A DNA stretch of 64,000 nt. It comes from Bolinopsis microptera (Eukaryota; Ctenophora; Tentaculata; Lobata; Bolinopsidae). The notes under the pieces are model-generated. The model did no database searches. It was not told the origin of the DNA and saw only the letters and a program-made list of their open reading frames with translations. Of the stretch, positions 45,182-58,300 are shown piece after piece. The stretch spans positions 11,347,113-11,411,112 of the forward strand of contig NC_087081.1 of NCBI RefSeq assembly GCF_026151205.1. Reading direction: 5' to 3'. Position 1 is the first letter of the stretch. The number at the start of each line of letters is the position of its first letter. A program made the translations under genes and the position numbers.

Positions 45182-46016
45182 AGTAAGTAAGTAAAGATTA
45201 TGATATAACATCATCACAAGTGTCTACAAAATATCATGACTGCACTAAATAAAAAATAATTTAAATAATCATATTTTTCCATCAACATTAATAATTTATC
45301 AAATTCAATTTTATTAATTAATAAAATCTAATACATTATCTATACACTATAAATAATTCATTAATACTTCCCAGTGGAATAAAGATTTATAAAACGCTTC
45401 TTTGTCACAAAAGGATGAAACCAAAAATATTCATTTTGTGTCTCCTTATTGCTTAAATAACTGGGTCCTTCAATTTCAAATTTTCCCTAAAACTTCATTC
45501 GAAACATTCCAAAAATACAATCATTTACACTGTTTTTAGAAATCATTTCTTTCTTAAATCCTTCCAATCCAACTTTAAAGCTTATACTGTCGAGCAGTTT
45601 TTGACATCTGAAGGGAGTTTGTTCCAGTGAGGAATGACTCGCTCCGGAAGAAAAGAAGACTGGAGATTCTTAACTTTAGTTACACTCTTATTACACCTAT
45701 TGGTTAAAACTAGATTAAGACCAGATCTGCTCATTCTGAACAAACCCGATCCATATTCAGTCAAACCACTAGTTACTTTAAAAGCTTCCATTTAAGGTCC
45801 CCACGCGCGTATTCGCCGCTCTGCCAGCGTTGTCAAATTGAGGATATCCGGTGTATGGCTGTATGGAAGAGTACCCACCTCATCAATAAGACAGGTAAAT
45901 CGCCTCTGGACGCTCTCCAGCTCCAAAACAGTCCCCCAACTTCCATGAGCCGCAACTGGATTCCACGATTGGACACAATACTCAAGATGAGGTCTTATCA
46001 AAGCTTTTAAATAAAT

Positions 46017-49000
46017 TTTTTAGTGTATGATTTTCTGTCCTTCACTGCATTGTGCAAATTTGGCTGTAAACGGACAGAGAACAGTGTGTCAAACAGTATA
46101 TATACAGGGTGGGCCAAAAGTCAGTACCCATACGTTGGCCTTAATAGCTCCGCCGTGTTTTATATTTGAGAGCTGTTGCTTTGCAGATGGCATACTGTAC
46201 TTACTGGTTCGAGGATTCCGTCGTCAAAATTTAAAAATTTGAATATTTTAGACCACGCCCATTCAATATTAAAACACCTATATTGTTTTCTCTGAACATG
46301 CTGAACGCCTGATTTTTTCAGAGACGGTAGATTATCAAATGTTGCATATGATCTGAAAACATGAGGCAAAACGGTTTAGAAATGACGAAGTTATCAAGCA
46401 TTTTCTGTATCTCGTTAACAATATTGACTGGATGATTATGTGACACCGTGACACGACACCTTAATTGGGCACCCTTAACAATTCCCATAATGTTTAACGG
46501 GGTAGTTAACGGGGGAACCTTATCACGTGATTAGGTAAACCAATCACCTGATCACACGTAATGAATAAACTCGTTATGCTTCATATCTCGGTCATCTGAG
46601 AAGCTACAGTTCTAATTCTTTCAGGACAAACGTAATTCGAATGGCCAAACACAATTCAATAACATTTAGCTTGATCCGACTATCCAAACTATCAAATAAA
46701 TGTGAAAATGAACCTCCATTTGAAAAAAATGAACGCGAATATTTTTCGAGTTGACAAATTCCTCGAACCAGTGGTGGTACTAAGTCATACCAGAAAGAAG
46801 TATTTAAATTGGGCACTCAGTGACTGAGCTATAAAGGCCAACGTATGGGTACTGACTTTTGGCCCACCCTGTACATTCAATTAAATCAAGTGATGCAATT
46901 GGCAGAGCACAATCAAATTTTAAGTGTTGCAATTGGCAGAGCACAATTCATTGCTACCATTTACCAATAATTTTTTCAAAAACATTTTAACAAAACACAT
47001 GATCTACTCCATTATAGGGGCAGGGATGAGGTTGTATAAAACTTCTGATAGCTGAATCTCACGTTTGGTGTCCACCTTCTTTCCTCGGTACCCTCGTAGA
47101 GCAATAAGAGTTGTTCTCAACATTGCAAATCTTATCCTAGTTCTCACGTGTCTTACTACATCGCAGTACCTTTCCTTCCTTTTTCTTGCAATGAGGTCTG
47201 CTACTCTGTTGACAAACTGCTTACACTCTTTAGACATTCCTCCAGATGTGAGGAATACAGCCGGGGTGAAGGTAGCCTTCTCCACATTCAACACTCTCTC
47301 CAAGTACTCGTCCTTCTTCTCCTTCTTGTTCTCTTCGTATACTTCTTGAAGAGTTTTTGTCCTGTTTGATAAGCAATTGGGGTGTGAAACCCTTATGTCA
47401 AGAAAGGTCTTATCAAATGGAGTCCAAACTCCTCTAACAGATACATCAAGCCGAGCTTGGTCACCTGTTATAGTCTTGGGGTTGAGGCAGTCACCCTCAT
47501 TTACCTTCTGTAGCTGGGGTTCAACTTTTACATCATGACATACCTCACGAAGGAGATTTGCCATTGTGTCTCTGATGTTGTTGTGGGTCATTATCACGTA
47601 GCCCCCTAGCTTACAGGTGAGAAGGTGGTCAAGATCACTTGTTTTCCCACATCCACAGGTGATGGGAGTGTTTGGTATCCACCAACTGTAGCATAAGCAG
47701 ACACTGTCTCGAAACTCCTCTTTGTTCAGAGTGTAGCCATACTGCTGAAGTGGCAATGTGTTAAGCCAACTGGACGCTCCCTTTTCTCTTGCTGCTAGTA
47801 ATGCTCTCTTAGAGGAGGTGCCACATCTTTCAGCTATAGCAATAAACATGGCTTGGAGCTCGGAATTCTTCAATGTTTTGATCATTTCTTTCCCCGATTT
47901 GGTGAGGTTACTGGATGCAGTGTAAACTTCCTGTTGGTCCACTATTGCTTTTGTTAGCTCAGTGGTGAGTAGCTTGGAGGCTGTATACTCAGAGTGGCAT
48001 TCTTCGTGGGGTTTACCAATGTTCAATCCTCCCAATCTTATTGGTAGACTTAACACGTCTCTTTCTAAGTCTGAGATCTCCCTGCCCAGCATCTTTGGCA
48101 GGAGCTTTTGTCTTATCTCATGTTCTAGCGGCTCCATGGCTTCAGAGATGTGGGGCACAGTCCTTTGAACAAACTTCCATCTGTGTTGGATGCCAGAGAT
48201 GTAGGCTGAGTAGGCTGCTTGAGGCTCAGATTCTGCAATATCAGCTAGCATCTTGATATCGTCACACCACCCTTGAACCTTATCGGTAATGTACTGATCT
48301 TTGACACCTGTATTGCCAAGTACTGCTCCAAGATGCCTGGTACCTGATGTTATTTGCATATTGAACTCTCCAAACAGTGCCTTGGCCTGGTCAATCATCT
48401 GAGGGTCCTTTACTACTAGAATGCTCTTAGATGGATTAGGAAAATAACCATACTTGGGTCCTACTTGGAGCAACTCCTTCCACCACTTATACACTGCTTC
48501 CAATTTCCCACCAGCAGCACTATCATCTGCAAACCACACTTGCTTGATGATGTTTCGCAGGCGGTCAATAAGTGGCTTGGTGCTAAGAGCATATCCACCA
48601 GTGGCAATATTGTCTCCTTGAGTGAAACCTTCACTGCTCTTGATGATCACTCCCTTGCTATTAGCTACATAGAGGTCTGTTGGTTCCCTGTAGGTGTTCT
48701 CAAAGTATTTAGCAAGTGGTGGGCAAACGTACTGCATGTTGTTGGTAGCAGCGGTCCTGTTGAGAGCGTTGAATGCGTTGGAAGCATCCACTAGCAAAAT
48801 GGCTTCCGTGTCCTTGTTATCATGAACCTCTGCCATAGCGTGTATTGCTGCTTCAATTCCCCCTTCGTGACCTGCACATGTTTGAAGTGGTCCTGCATCC
48901 TTCTGAACATCTTTCTTTAACACCATCATCACACACTTCCCAATAATCCGTCTCAAGATCTCACCAATACCAATTGGCCTAAGGCCTGGACATTTATCTA

Positions 49001-49063
49001 GGGGAACCAGTCTACCAGCTGTAAGCACTGCTATTGATTGGAAATTAACATCTTGAGTACATA
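46017..49063 (-). mobile_element. R2/R4-type LINE with restriction-like endonuclease (5'-truncated)
   Basis: One long frame (47004-49028, 674 codons) encodes reverse transcriptase motifs LRPIGIGEILRRIIGK, LLVDASNAFNALNR (motif A), EGFTQGDNIATGGYAL (motif B) and VWFADDSAAGG (catalytic FADD). It then has a zinc-knuckle CGCGKTSDLDHLLTCKLGG (CCHC) and a PD-(D/E)XK-like endonuclease region with ARLDVSVRGVW and DKTFLDIRVSHP. This C-terminal endonuclease layout marks early-branching R2/R4-type LINEs, not APE-type ones. It is 5'-truncated (N-terminal DNA-binding region missing). Flanked by 12-bp TTTTAAATAAAT at 46005-46016 and 49064-49075. The frame is intact, so the insertion is probably young. Its 3' region carries a MITE. 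Confidence 0.85.
46105..46871. mobile_element. MITE with mariner-like ends, nested in the R2-type LINE
   Basis: The ends CAGGGTGGGCCAAAAGTCAG and the inverse are flanked by TA (46103-46104, 46872-46873). Terminal similarity runs about 48 bp (through CCATACGTTGGCC and AGCTC). There is no transposase in 767 bp. The tip matches the element at 1074-1777. Confidence 0.85.
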
Positions 49064-49354
49064 TTTTAAATAAATAGCTATCATTACTTGAACCTTTTCT
49101 CTTTTAAATTTGTTTCTAATAACTAAGTTCCTTACAATCCAGCAGATCATACGATTTGCTTTAGAAATACATGCTTTTATCTGTTCAGTTTTTAGTTTTA
49201 AGATAATAAGATATAAGAGTTTTTACGTTCCAGTAGCAAGGTTGCTTTTATAACATTAAACTGGGTTTTCATTGGTATAGGTTACAGTTGCTAGAATGAA
49301 TTCTCTGTTGTTTGATCATCTTTTCTTATCTTTTCATATATCCGTATCACTAGG

Positions 49355-52300
49355 ATGCTACAAAATGGAACCTCAAGTCTTGATGTTGCCCTAAGGATAA
49401 CCCTCACAACATGTATGGTAGTGTTCTACACTCTTTTGAGACAAGTTATTGATGGACACAACCCTGGTATCAGATCCCCTTCAGTCAGGTGGAGAAATTG
49501 TTTGTGTTTTAAGAATGTTAACTTACACTTCAATGTATGATATTTTGTGTTGTGTATTTTGTTTCAGAGCTGAATCTTACAAGCTGCCAAGTAATAATTA
49601 TATTAAATCAAATCAAATGAAAATGTAATTGGAGCAGCTAACTAATATAACTGTACTCCAACTTTCCGCCACTACCACTCTGCCAGTGTGAAGACTTAGA
49701 TAACTCGATTAGCCGTCCCTGCTTTCAAATCACTTAAGTAAATTTAATTTCATACTTCTCGACTCATGTACATAATCGAAGGTAATGAACAGAGCAAATG
49801 TTTTTCAGGTTTTTAGTTGATACTCTGACTATTACAACTCCCTTAACTTTTCTGTACACAATTGGTGACAAACACAACTTACTATGGAATTCCGCGATAG
49901 TTCTCTTCGTTGTCGCTGCCCTAATCTTGAAATTCAGGTGAATAAATCCAGACCTTGTACATTTCACACCCGTCTCTTTCCAGGGAAATTAGATTCAAAT
50001 TAGATTCAATATACATTCCATTCTATTGTTGAAATATATTGTTCTCGTAAGGCCCTAAACATCAATTATACCTCGAAGCTATGTCTTGTCTCTAGCTGTT
50101 TTGAGGTGATTATGTGGGCAGATATGCTACATGCTGAAGAACAATATACCGCTATTTTCACATTAGAATACCATTACGATTATACTACATTTGTACCAGT
50201 GGCGTAACGAAGGGCCCCGCTGACCTCCCTGTGCAGGGGGGCGCCATCTTAGGGGGGCGCCAAATCGTCGTTTGAATGTGGGACAATTTCGAAAACTTAA
50301 CTAAAGTACTAGTAGCAAAACTGCGAGTTTTGCTCTAGATACACACTTTTTTAGAAATTTTACCGGCGTATCCTCTAAAATCACCTAATTTGTTCAATTT
50401 CAGGGAGGGGCACCAAAAGGGGAGGGGGCGCCAACAGGGGGGCGCCTTTTCGGCGGGGGGGGGGGGGGGGGGGGGTGCCAACAGGCAAAGTTACGCCACT
50501 GATTTGTACTGCGAAAATATATCTTAGAATGCATTGAAAAACAGTCAAATACCTTTACCATGTTCAAATGAATGTTGATTGTTGCTGGAAAATTGCTGCA
50601 CCCTAATATGGCTTAGTAGCGCTCCTTTCTGTGCTGCTTAACTGCACAAACTGTGCTATTTTAATTTTTCTATGAGGGTCGTTAGTCGTTACACCTTTGC
50701 TTGGGTATACAATAATGAACTACTTTTCAGATTAAAAGATATAAAACTCTACCCACCCCTTGAGTCGGAATACAAATACGAGAAAAATAAAACATATATA
50801 ACAGCATTCAGAAGTTACGTCACATTATCAACTATTATATGTATTTTAGCTGTGGACTTCAGAGCCATCTTTCCCGGTAAGAGAATGTCAATAACTTTTG
50901 TAAATTTGCGTTAATAAATTGAATAAATAAATAAATAAATAAAATTAATAATCTGTTAATGGTGAATGAGTCTGTTGGCAACAAAATAGGAGTTAAAGAT
51001 AGCTGTCTGAATATAATCGACCTTAAAAAATATGGCAGGTATTTTGAATGCCATACGTTAAAAAATTGAAAATTTTTTAAAGTGAGTAACTCAATAAATG
51101 AGTTGGCATAGGAATTCTAAGGAATAACATAAAAATGTTCGTTAATGAAATGGTCAGGTTCCAATATAGGCTATAGCGCTCACATTTCAAGTTGGTCTCA
51201 ACTCTCAGATGACTACACGTGAAAGCGTCTCGCACATCCCAATGCAATGGTCGCTGGTATTATTGGGTTGTTAATGAGTTTAGTGTAACACCGTTGTAGC
51301 GCCATCTTTAAACCAGGATACATGCTAGTTACACAGTGCCACTAGTTCATTTTCAGCCAGACTACACATTTATCATTAGAATAAAACGAGTGTATCATCA
51401 GAATTAAAATCTTGTTTTTAGGAGCAAATTTACAAAACAGCAGCTATCAAACAATCTATTATCTAAGTTTAAAGTTTCTGTGTTCTTACAAAAAATGTTG
51501 ATAACTTAATAAGTAAAACGAGATCTTGTCAGGGCAACACGGTAAGTCCTACCACTTCGGTTACACACTAATGGACACAGGAGTGGGAAGTTTTATTTTC
51601 ATGGCAGGATTGGTGGCTCCTGAAGCTCGGATGAGCACTCTTGCTGACACTAAATTAAAGGTAATTAGTTGATTATTAGTTGTTAATTAATTATTAATTA
51701 GATGTTATTTGTTGAGTCAGTCTCTATGATTGTAACAAAAACACTTGGATTGTGTTCGCGGTTAGACTTAAAAGAAGCTAGATCAACAAATACGTCTGAC
51801 CCGGACTTTATAATGGTCCTCTTGATTTTTAATCACGTGTAAATGCACGTGTTGATGCACGCTTTTCTTTATAATATGAAATATCCGGATCTAGGAACAC
51901 TATTTATTAGTCGCATTGTTGTAATATTTCTGGGGCATAATTTGTAGTTTCCCGTTTGTTGCGACAAGGAAAAAACTCTTATCTATATAATTAGCACAGA
52001 TTGCAATCGTGCCATCCAGATGGCATCACATACCACATTATATATAGTTGAACGTTGCACACAGACTGTGTATTTAGATTGAATCACGCACCACGTAACG
52101 CAACCAGGTGGCACAACCAATATATTATAAATAGAGACACTTGTACATCAACATGTTGGTGTTACCATGGTCCCACGCCTAATCACAGAACACTATCAAC
52201 ATGTTCGGCAGTCGGCACCCCGTTAGGCTTTATCAGAGTTAATACTTTGTCCCTTAAAAGGCAGCCGATTTAGAAACTGATAAGAAAGTGAAGCATTGTA

Positions 52301-55300
52301 TTATATATGAAACGTGTGTCACCATGTGGCCGAAACCGTTCGAAATCGTATTATAGGAACAATAGTACTAGTAAGACTTGAAATTTAGGTTAAATAGTCT
52401 TCTCGTATAACAACTATCCTTTGTGATTGGACGATAATATGTCACGTGATGTAAGTATGAGCTTTTGATTGGACAGTTGCCAACATTTAGCGTATACGGG
52501 GTCAGTTCCACATCAGGACAGGTGGCTTACATTAGCATACATGGGTTAAAGTGAGAACCTGAAATTGATAACTTGATATTTGATCCTGAGTGGACCACGA
52601 TGGAAGGTAAATTAAATCTGGTTTATCACTGGCAAGGTCCACCTTAATCCATGACTAAAGTTTCAAATTCCGTAAATTTCCTAATACTTAAATATACTTG
52701 CACACTTCTGGAGATATGAAACCAGGGATTCCAAATATGTTTCCCTAACCTGGAGTTCAGTAAACGAGACCTAGAAAAAGGCCGCTAGAAAGAGGTCACC
52801 ACTAAGAAGCTAAGATTTGTGGTGCAGACAAAAATATGGAGCCAAATTGTTACATTGTTACACGTGGACATGTTTATTGTTTATGTACGGGTAATTAAAT
52901 ATAGTTTCCTTCAACTTAATGCAACTAACTATTGTAGTTCACATTAGTGTACGTTGGTACACGACACACGTACGCTTGAATGTGCGAAAATCGCTAATAT
53001 TTAAAGATCTGTATACCAGTTTGTTCGGGAGGTAAAGTCGCCAAATTTATGTTAAATTCTGAACGAGATCAATAAATTTGCATACATAACATATCTTGTA
53101 GTTGTTGTATAATAACCGTGTAGCTTTGGTGTAAAACTTCTAAAAGACTGTATTTTTCGTCGCATAAAAAGATTTCACTTTCTCTGGAATATTGGTATGA
53201 ACTATGAAACCTTTCACCAAAAGTGTTAACAGAAGTGGTCCTTACCCTAACTTACATTATTCGTCAAGTCGTACTAGTAGGCTGCATACGGGTATCTGTG
53301 TCATATCACACACCTGGGTAAAATCACAAAAATGTGTCATAATAATTACTTACCTACTTGTTTAACAGGCAACAAGGATCATTTAATAATAAGATAAACA
53401 CTTATCTACTTTCCCACCAATTCACCTTCAGCAGAAGTATGTAAACATTCTTCACGAGCTGTGCATGTGGGTAAAACTAGAGTAACTCACCCTCTAATTA
53501 CACTAATTACACGGGCAAATTTTCACTCAAACAAAATGTTTAAAAAAAATTTGTAAACGTGCTCACGTATGAAATTTTTCTCTCACTGTGTATCCTAATT
53601 AAAACTCGAGTGGCTGCAGTCCTGATCCTGCCCGACACCACCAATACGCGTATCGATTACTGTGTGCAAATTATTTGCCCATGGAACAGGTTACAGGTCA
53701 CCCGTGAAATTTTAGTTCGCAAATAAAATTTGCTCAAATTTGTTCACTGTAAACTCAATTGCCATGGCAAGGATTTATCAAATATTTGAATACTTAACTG
53801 TATCTTAACAAGCACTTTTCAGATCCTCAAGAAGAGTATCTTATCATCTTCAGTTATGGCTGTCATTGGTCTATTAAGGACTGTAATACTTCGTAAGTTA
53901 ATTATTTTACCGATTAAAAACATAATTTTTACTAGCAGGAACCCGTATAACCCTAAAGTGGTGTCAAGACTCGAGAGACTAAAATAATTATTACCCATTT
54001 AATTCGCGTTTTTGACACCGCACCACTTGGGAGTCCAAATTTTGGGCACTAAAATTCTTATTCCTAGGCCAATTTTTATTTTTTTAATGCTGATTTGAAG
54101 GCCATTAAAGCATTTGACCCAGTCAAAAAAGTTTCAATTGTATATTGCGTTAAAGTTGATGCCGTGGTGTCAGTAAAATGGCACGGATCCATCCATATAT
54201 AATATATATCGTCTCGCTTTATATATATAGTAAGATATGAAAACCGACGTTCCACACCTCCAAACAATCAACCGTGTTTTAAGTGTGAAAATGTGTCCTG
54301 TACATTCGATCCAGTCAATTAATTTTAAGTACTGAAATTCACACGGAACTAAGCAGTGGTTGTTTCTTGTCAATAAAGTAATCTAACCAATTAGCAAATA
54401 AATTGACTAACTGCGAACCGGAACCCACACAAGCTGCATGTTTACAGTCAATTATTATGAACTGTGATCGGCTGAAAATGTCCTCATTTCTCTGTACTGA
54501 TTGTAGCCGATTACACTTACAGCCAATTACATCTCTAATTACAGCTAATTATGTACCTCTAATTACAGCTAATTACACCTCTAATTACAGTTAATTTCAG
54601 GTTACATGAACTACAGTGTTTCTTACGACGAGTACGGGAAAGATTGGAACTTTTTCTTAACTCTCGCCTCAGTTAAGGTTCGAAGATAAATCGATCGATT
54701 AGACAATCAATTAATTCCTTATAAACCAATTCATTAGCATTAGCTGATCTGTGCTAACATTTTTGTGTGAAGATTATCTAGTACTATCTACCGTGAATTT
54801 ATTAATTATTTTATCTCTTAGTACAATTGACAGTGCTACTCTATATTAATGGTTACAATAAATAAACATTTATCTAATTATCGCTTTGGAGCATGATGAG
54901 TTCAGAATTTTTCGATTTAACCCAAAGCCTTTAAAAGTGAATGGTTCTAAATTCATTATTAATTATGTGACTCTTTGCAGAAATATTCTGTAGTCGACTA
55001 ACTACCTTAGTACCCTTCTAGCTAATAGTTAACTTGAACAGGTGTTAGTTGCTACCTACACTGTACACTGGATAACTAATTTACCAGTTAGTTACCTGTA
55101 ACTAATATCTATGTTACACTCAATGCGGCTCTGCTAGAAGGCTGCTGGAGCTGGTTTCAGATCTTGTTATCAGTCGGACCGACAAACTTACTAAGAAAAT
55201 CATATAGATATATAATAATACCTTGTAGTCTGATAGACGACATGATTCTCATTAACCATTAAGCGGGGAAATCAGCATCTCACATACTGATCACCTTACA

Positions 55301-58300
55301 TTTGAACGTGGGGCTTTTATTTCATAATAAATCAAGTAGGTCGAGTTCAGACTTTTGTGATTGATGTAATGTAATATTAACCCTAGTTATTTCAATGTAA
55401 CTAGGGTTTTATTCGAAAACAAATCAACCAGGTCTACCTGCATGATTGATGTTATATAGAATAACCAAAATGACTTACTATTATAATAATATGTTAGCCA
55501 TCAGGGTTATAATGGCACGCACTGTTTGCACTATTTCCACCGGAATGCTTTCCTCCAAAGTTAGGTTCAATCCGTTTTTCTTGGACAAGTTTAGTCAGAA
55601 ACAGCTTTGTTTACATAACATTATATTTGTGTAACATTGTTTACGTAGCTTTCTCCTGAGTAATTTCTAAACAAGGAATATTAAAAACAACAAGTCCTCA
55701 AGTCACATTTTCGTAGAAAAATAATAAGTTAAGGTCAAAACTTCACTTTAATTTTAATAACGGAGATAAAAGAAATGAATAATGTTATAAGGACACGTTC
55801 ATTAGGGTTAGAGGATTAGATATTGGTAAATTTAATAGGGCCACTAATATTTACCAATATCCTCAAACTTCAATGAACGAACGTGTCCTTAACGAAAAGT
55901 AGCGGTGTAGGTGATGTATATTACTCCACACGTCTAATTACTATATCAAAGACATTTCCCCCACTGTGATCTTTCTCACAGTTATAACAACGGTTCTAAT
56001 TGTATCATGTGACCACTACAGTTACATAATATATAATAACTGTAGATTTGTAATTACAAAGCGTAACCTGATGTGTGACCGATACTATGATACTACAGCA
56101 TTGTGACTGTATTGTTTAATTCTAGGAAAGAAGATCTGTGGTCATGTGGTGCATTTTTTTTTTTTTTTTTTTTTTTTTAGAGAGGCTGGGCCTGGATGGC
56201 CCACGAGAGGATAGCATATGAATGCTTTGCCTACCTCTGGGGTATGGCAGTCCTGTGGGAGGATGCCAGTGGAATCAAGATGTGTAATCAAGGATGATGG
56301 TAAGTGTTGTGGGGTGTGTCATAGATAAACGCTGAAGTGGTGGTTGAGTGTGGAGGAGAGAGGCGAAATAAGACGGCGTTACAGTAGTCGCTATGTTACA
56401 CCTGTCTGGTCCAACTCCTCTGGCACCACTAAGCGTTTAGTGTGGTTTGTAAAGTTGACAATGGTGGAGATGTGTTGGTTGTCGAATATGTCATTGACAG
56501 AGAGGTAGTAGTCCCGGAAATATTGACCTCTTATTTGGGCAATAGCCGGGCACTGTCCGAGAAAGTGTGAGACAGTCTCCTCTCCGTCGCCGCATTTAGG
56601 ACAAGCACTTGTGTCTGATTTGCGAATGGTGTGTAGGTGTTTGTTGAGGCCACAATGTCCCGTGATGAGGTGCACTGCAGTTCTGTAATTTTGTCTGTTG
56701 TTACTGAGTGTAGTGTTGAGATTTTTGATGATGTTGATGTTTTTATGTCCAAGTGTCAGTTTAGTGTGTCTGGGACCATCAGTAATCCATGATTCTTGAT
56801 TAAGTTTTGTGACTTTGTCGTTGATCAGGCGTTTGATGTAAGATTGTGGAATTGGGCAATTCAAAGTGGATTCACTGGTTGTACCATTTTTGGCCAGCTC
56901 GTCTGCTTTTTCATTACCCCACAATCCGATGTGTGCAGCTATCCATCTGATCTCTAAGGTGTTAGTGGATCCGAGTGTATTGAGGGTGTCGTAACAGTCT
57001 CTAGTAGTCCTACTCCTCGTTGAGGGTGAGGATATGGCTTGAATAGAGGAGAGACTGTCTGACCATATGATGATGTGTGTGTTTGTATTATATAAGTTGA
57101 TAGATATTTACAAGCTTCGATGATGGCAGTGAGTTCTGTTTGATAAACGGTGCAATAATCGGGAAGCTTGAATGATCTTTCATCTAGTGTACTGTTGTTG
57201 TTGTCTGTGGTGATAACATAACCAGCCCCGCTACCTGAGTCTGTGCGTGACCCGTCTGTGTAGCAGGTGATGGTTTCACTGGAGATGTTGTCGATGGTGT
57301 TTTGGAGTGAGCCTCTATATCCAATGTTGTCAGCTCCAGGAGTGGTGACCGTGAAGCGTCGTTCAAGCATCATGGTTGGTATAGATAGGTCTCTCTCTGC
57401 TTTGGGTGGTATGTTGAGATCTACCATGAATTGTTTGTTGATAGTGGTATGAGTTGTGATGGTACCTTTTCTGGGGGCGATAGTTTCGAGGGTTAGGCTT
57501 CCATAGGCTTGAAGCCTGGCTGTGCCCTTTGCTGCTTCACCTCTCAGGAAAAGTATGATATCTGGAGTGTTAGTGAGGTGGTTTAGTGCGATGAAGGGAG
57601 TACTAGGCATGGCACCAGACATCATTCTCAATGCCAATGCCTGAACTCGTTTGAACTTCCTCGCGTTGGTGTCTGTTTGGGTTGCCCTAATCCATATACT
57701 ACAGCAGTATGATAGAATAGGTCTGATGACAGCGGTGTACATCCATTTGCATGTTTTAGGGCTCATACCCCAAGTGGGGCCGACAGCTCTTCTACATTGC
57801 ATAAGGGATGCCGTAGCTTTTTTGGTGGTATTCGTGATATGTTCATTGAAATTGAGCTTGCTGTCGAGGGTCACTCCTAGGAATTTGGCAGATTTGGATA
57901 GACCTATAGTGGTGTTACCCACCACCACAGGTCTTAGTGTCCATTTCTTATTCCAGGTAAACATGACTATTTGTGTTTTGAGTGCGCTTATGGATAGATC
58001 TTTGGTTTGGCACCATTTTTCTATTGTGTTGATGGTTTTGCGTGTTCTGTTCCAGATAATATCTAAATCATTCCCCTCCGCTAGAGAGAGCAGATCGTCT
58101 GCAAAAGCTTGCAGATAACCTGGTATGTCTCTTGCGGTGTAGGCCAGGAGATCATCGACTACCAGGTTCCAGAGGAAAGGGGAAAGGATGCCACCTTGGG
58201 GGCACCCTCTCCGGATCCGAACCCTTGTCGACTTATCCTTATGATTTAATGTGATGAATCTGTTAGTTACCATGTTGATAATCCATTGTGCTGTGGCCAG

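Larger units (their letters stand above)
45185..49195 (-). mobile_element. CR1-like LINE 3' fragment, split by a nested insertion
   Basis: Reverse transcriptase C-terminal sequence in two pieces. 49195-49064 encodes EQIKACISKANRMICWIVRN; 46016-45540 continues IYLKALIRPHLEYCVQSWNP, VQRRFTCLIDEV and, after a stop, NLQSSFLPERVIPHWNKLP. The last piece ends near a (CTTA)n-like tail (plus strand AAGTAAGTAAGTAA at 45181-45195). The two halves join exactly in frame at a 12-bp duplication (TTTTAAATAAAT) that flanks the inserted R2-type LINE. 5'-truncated and inactive. Confidence 0.75.
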
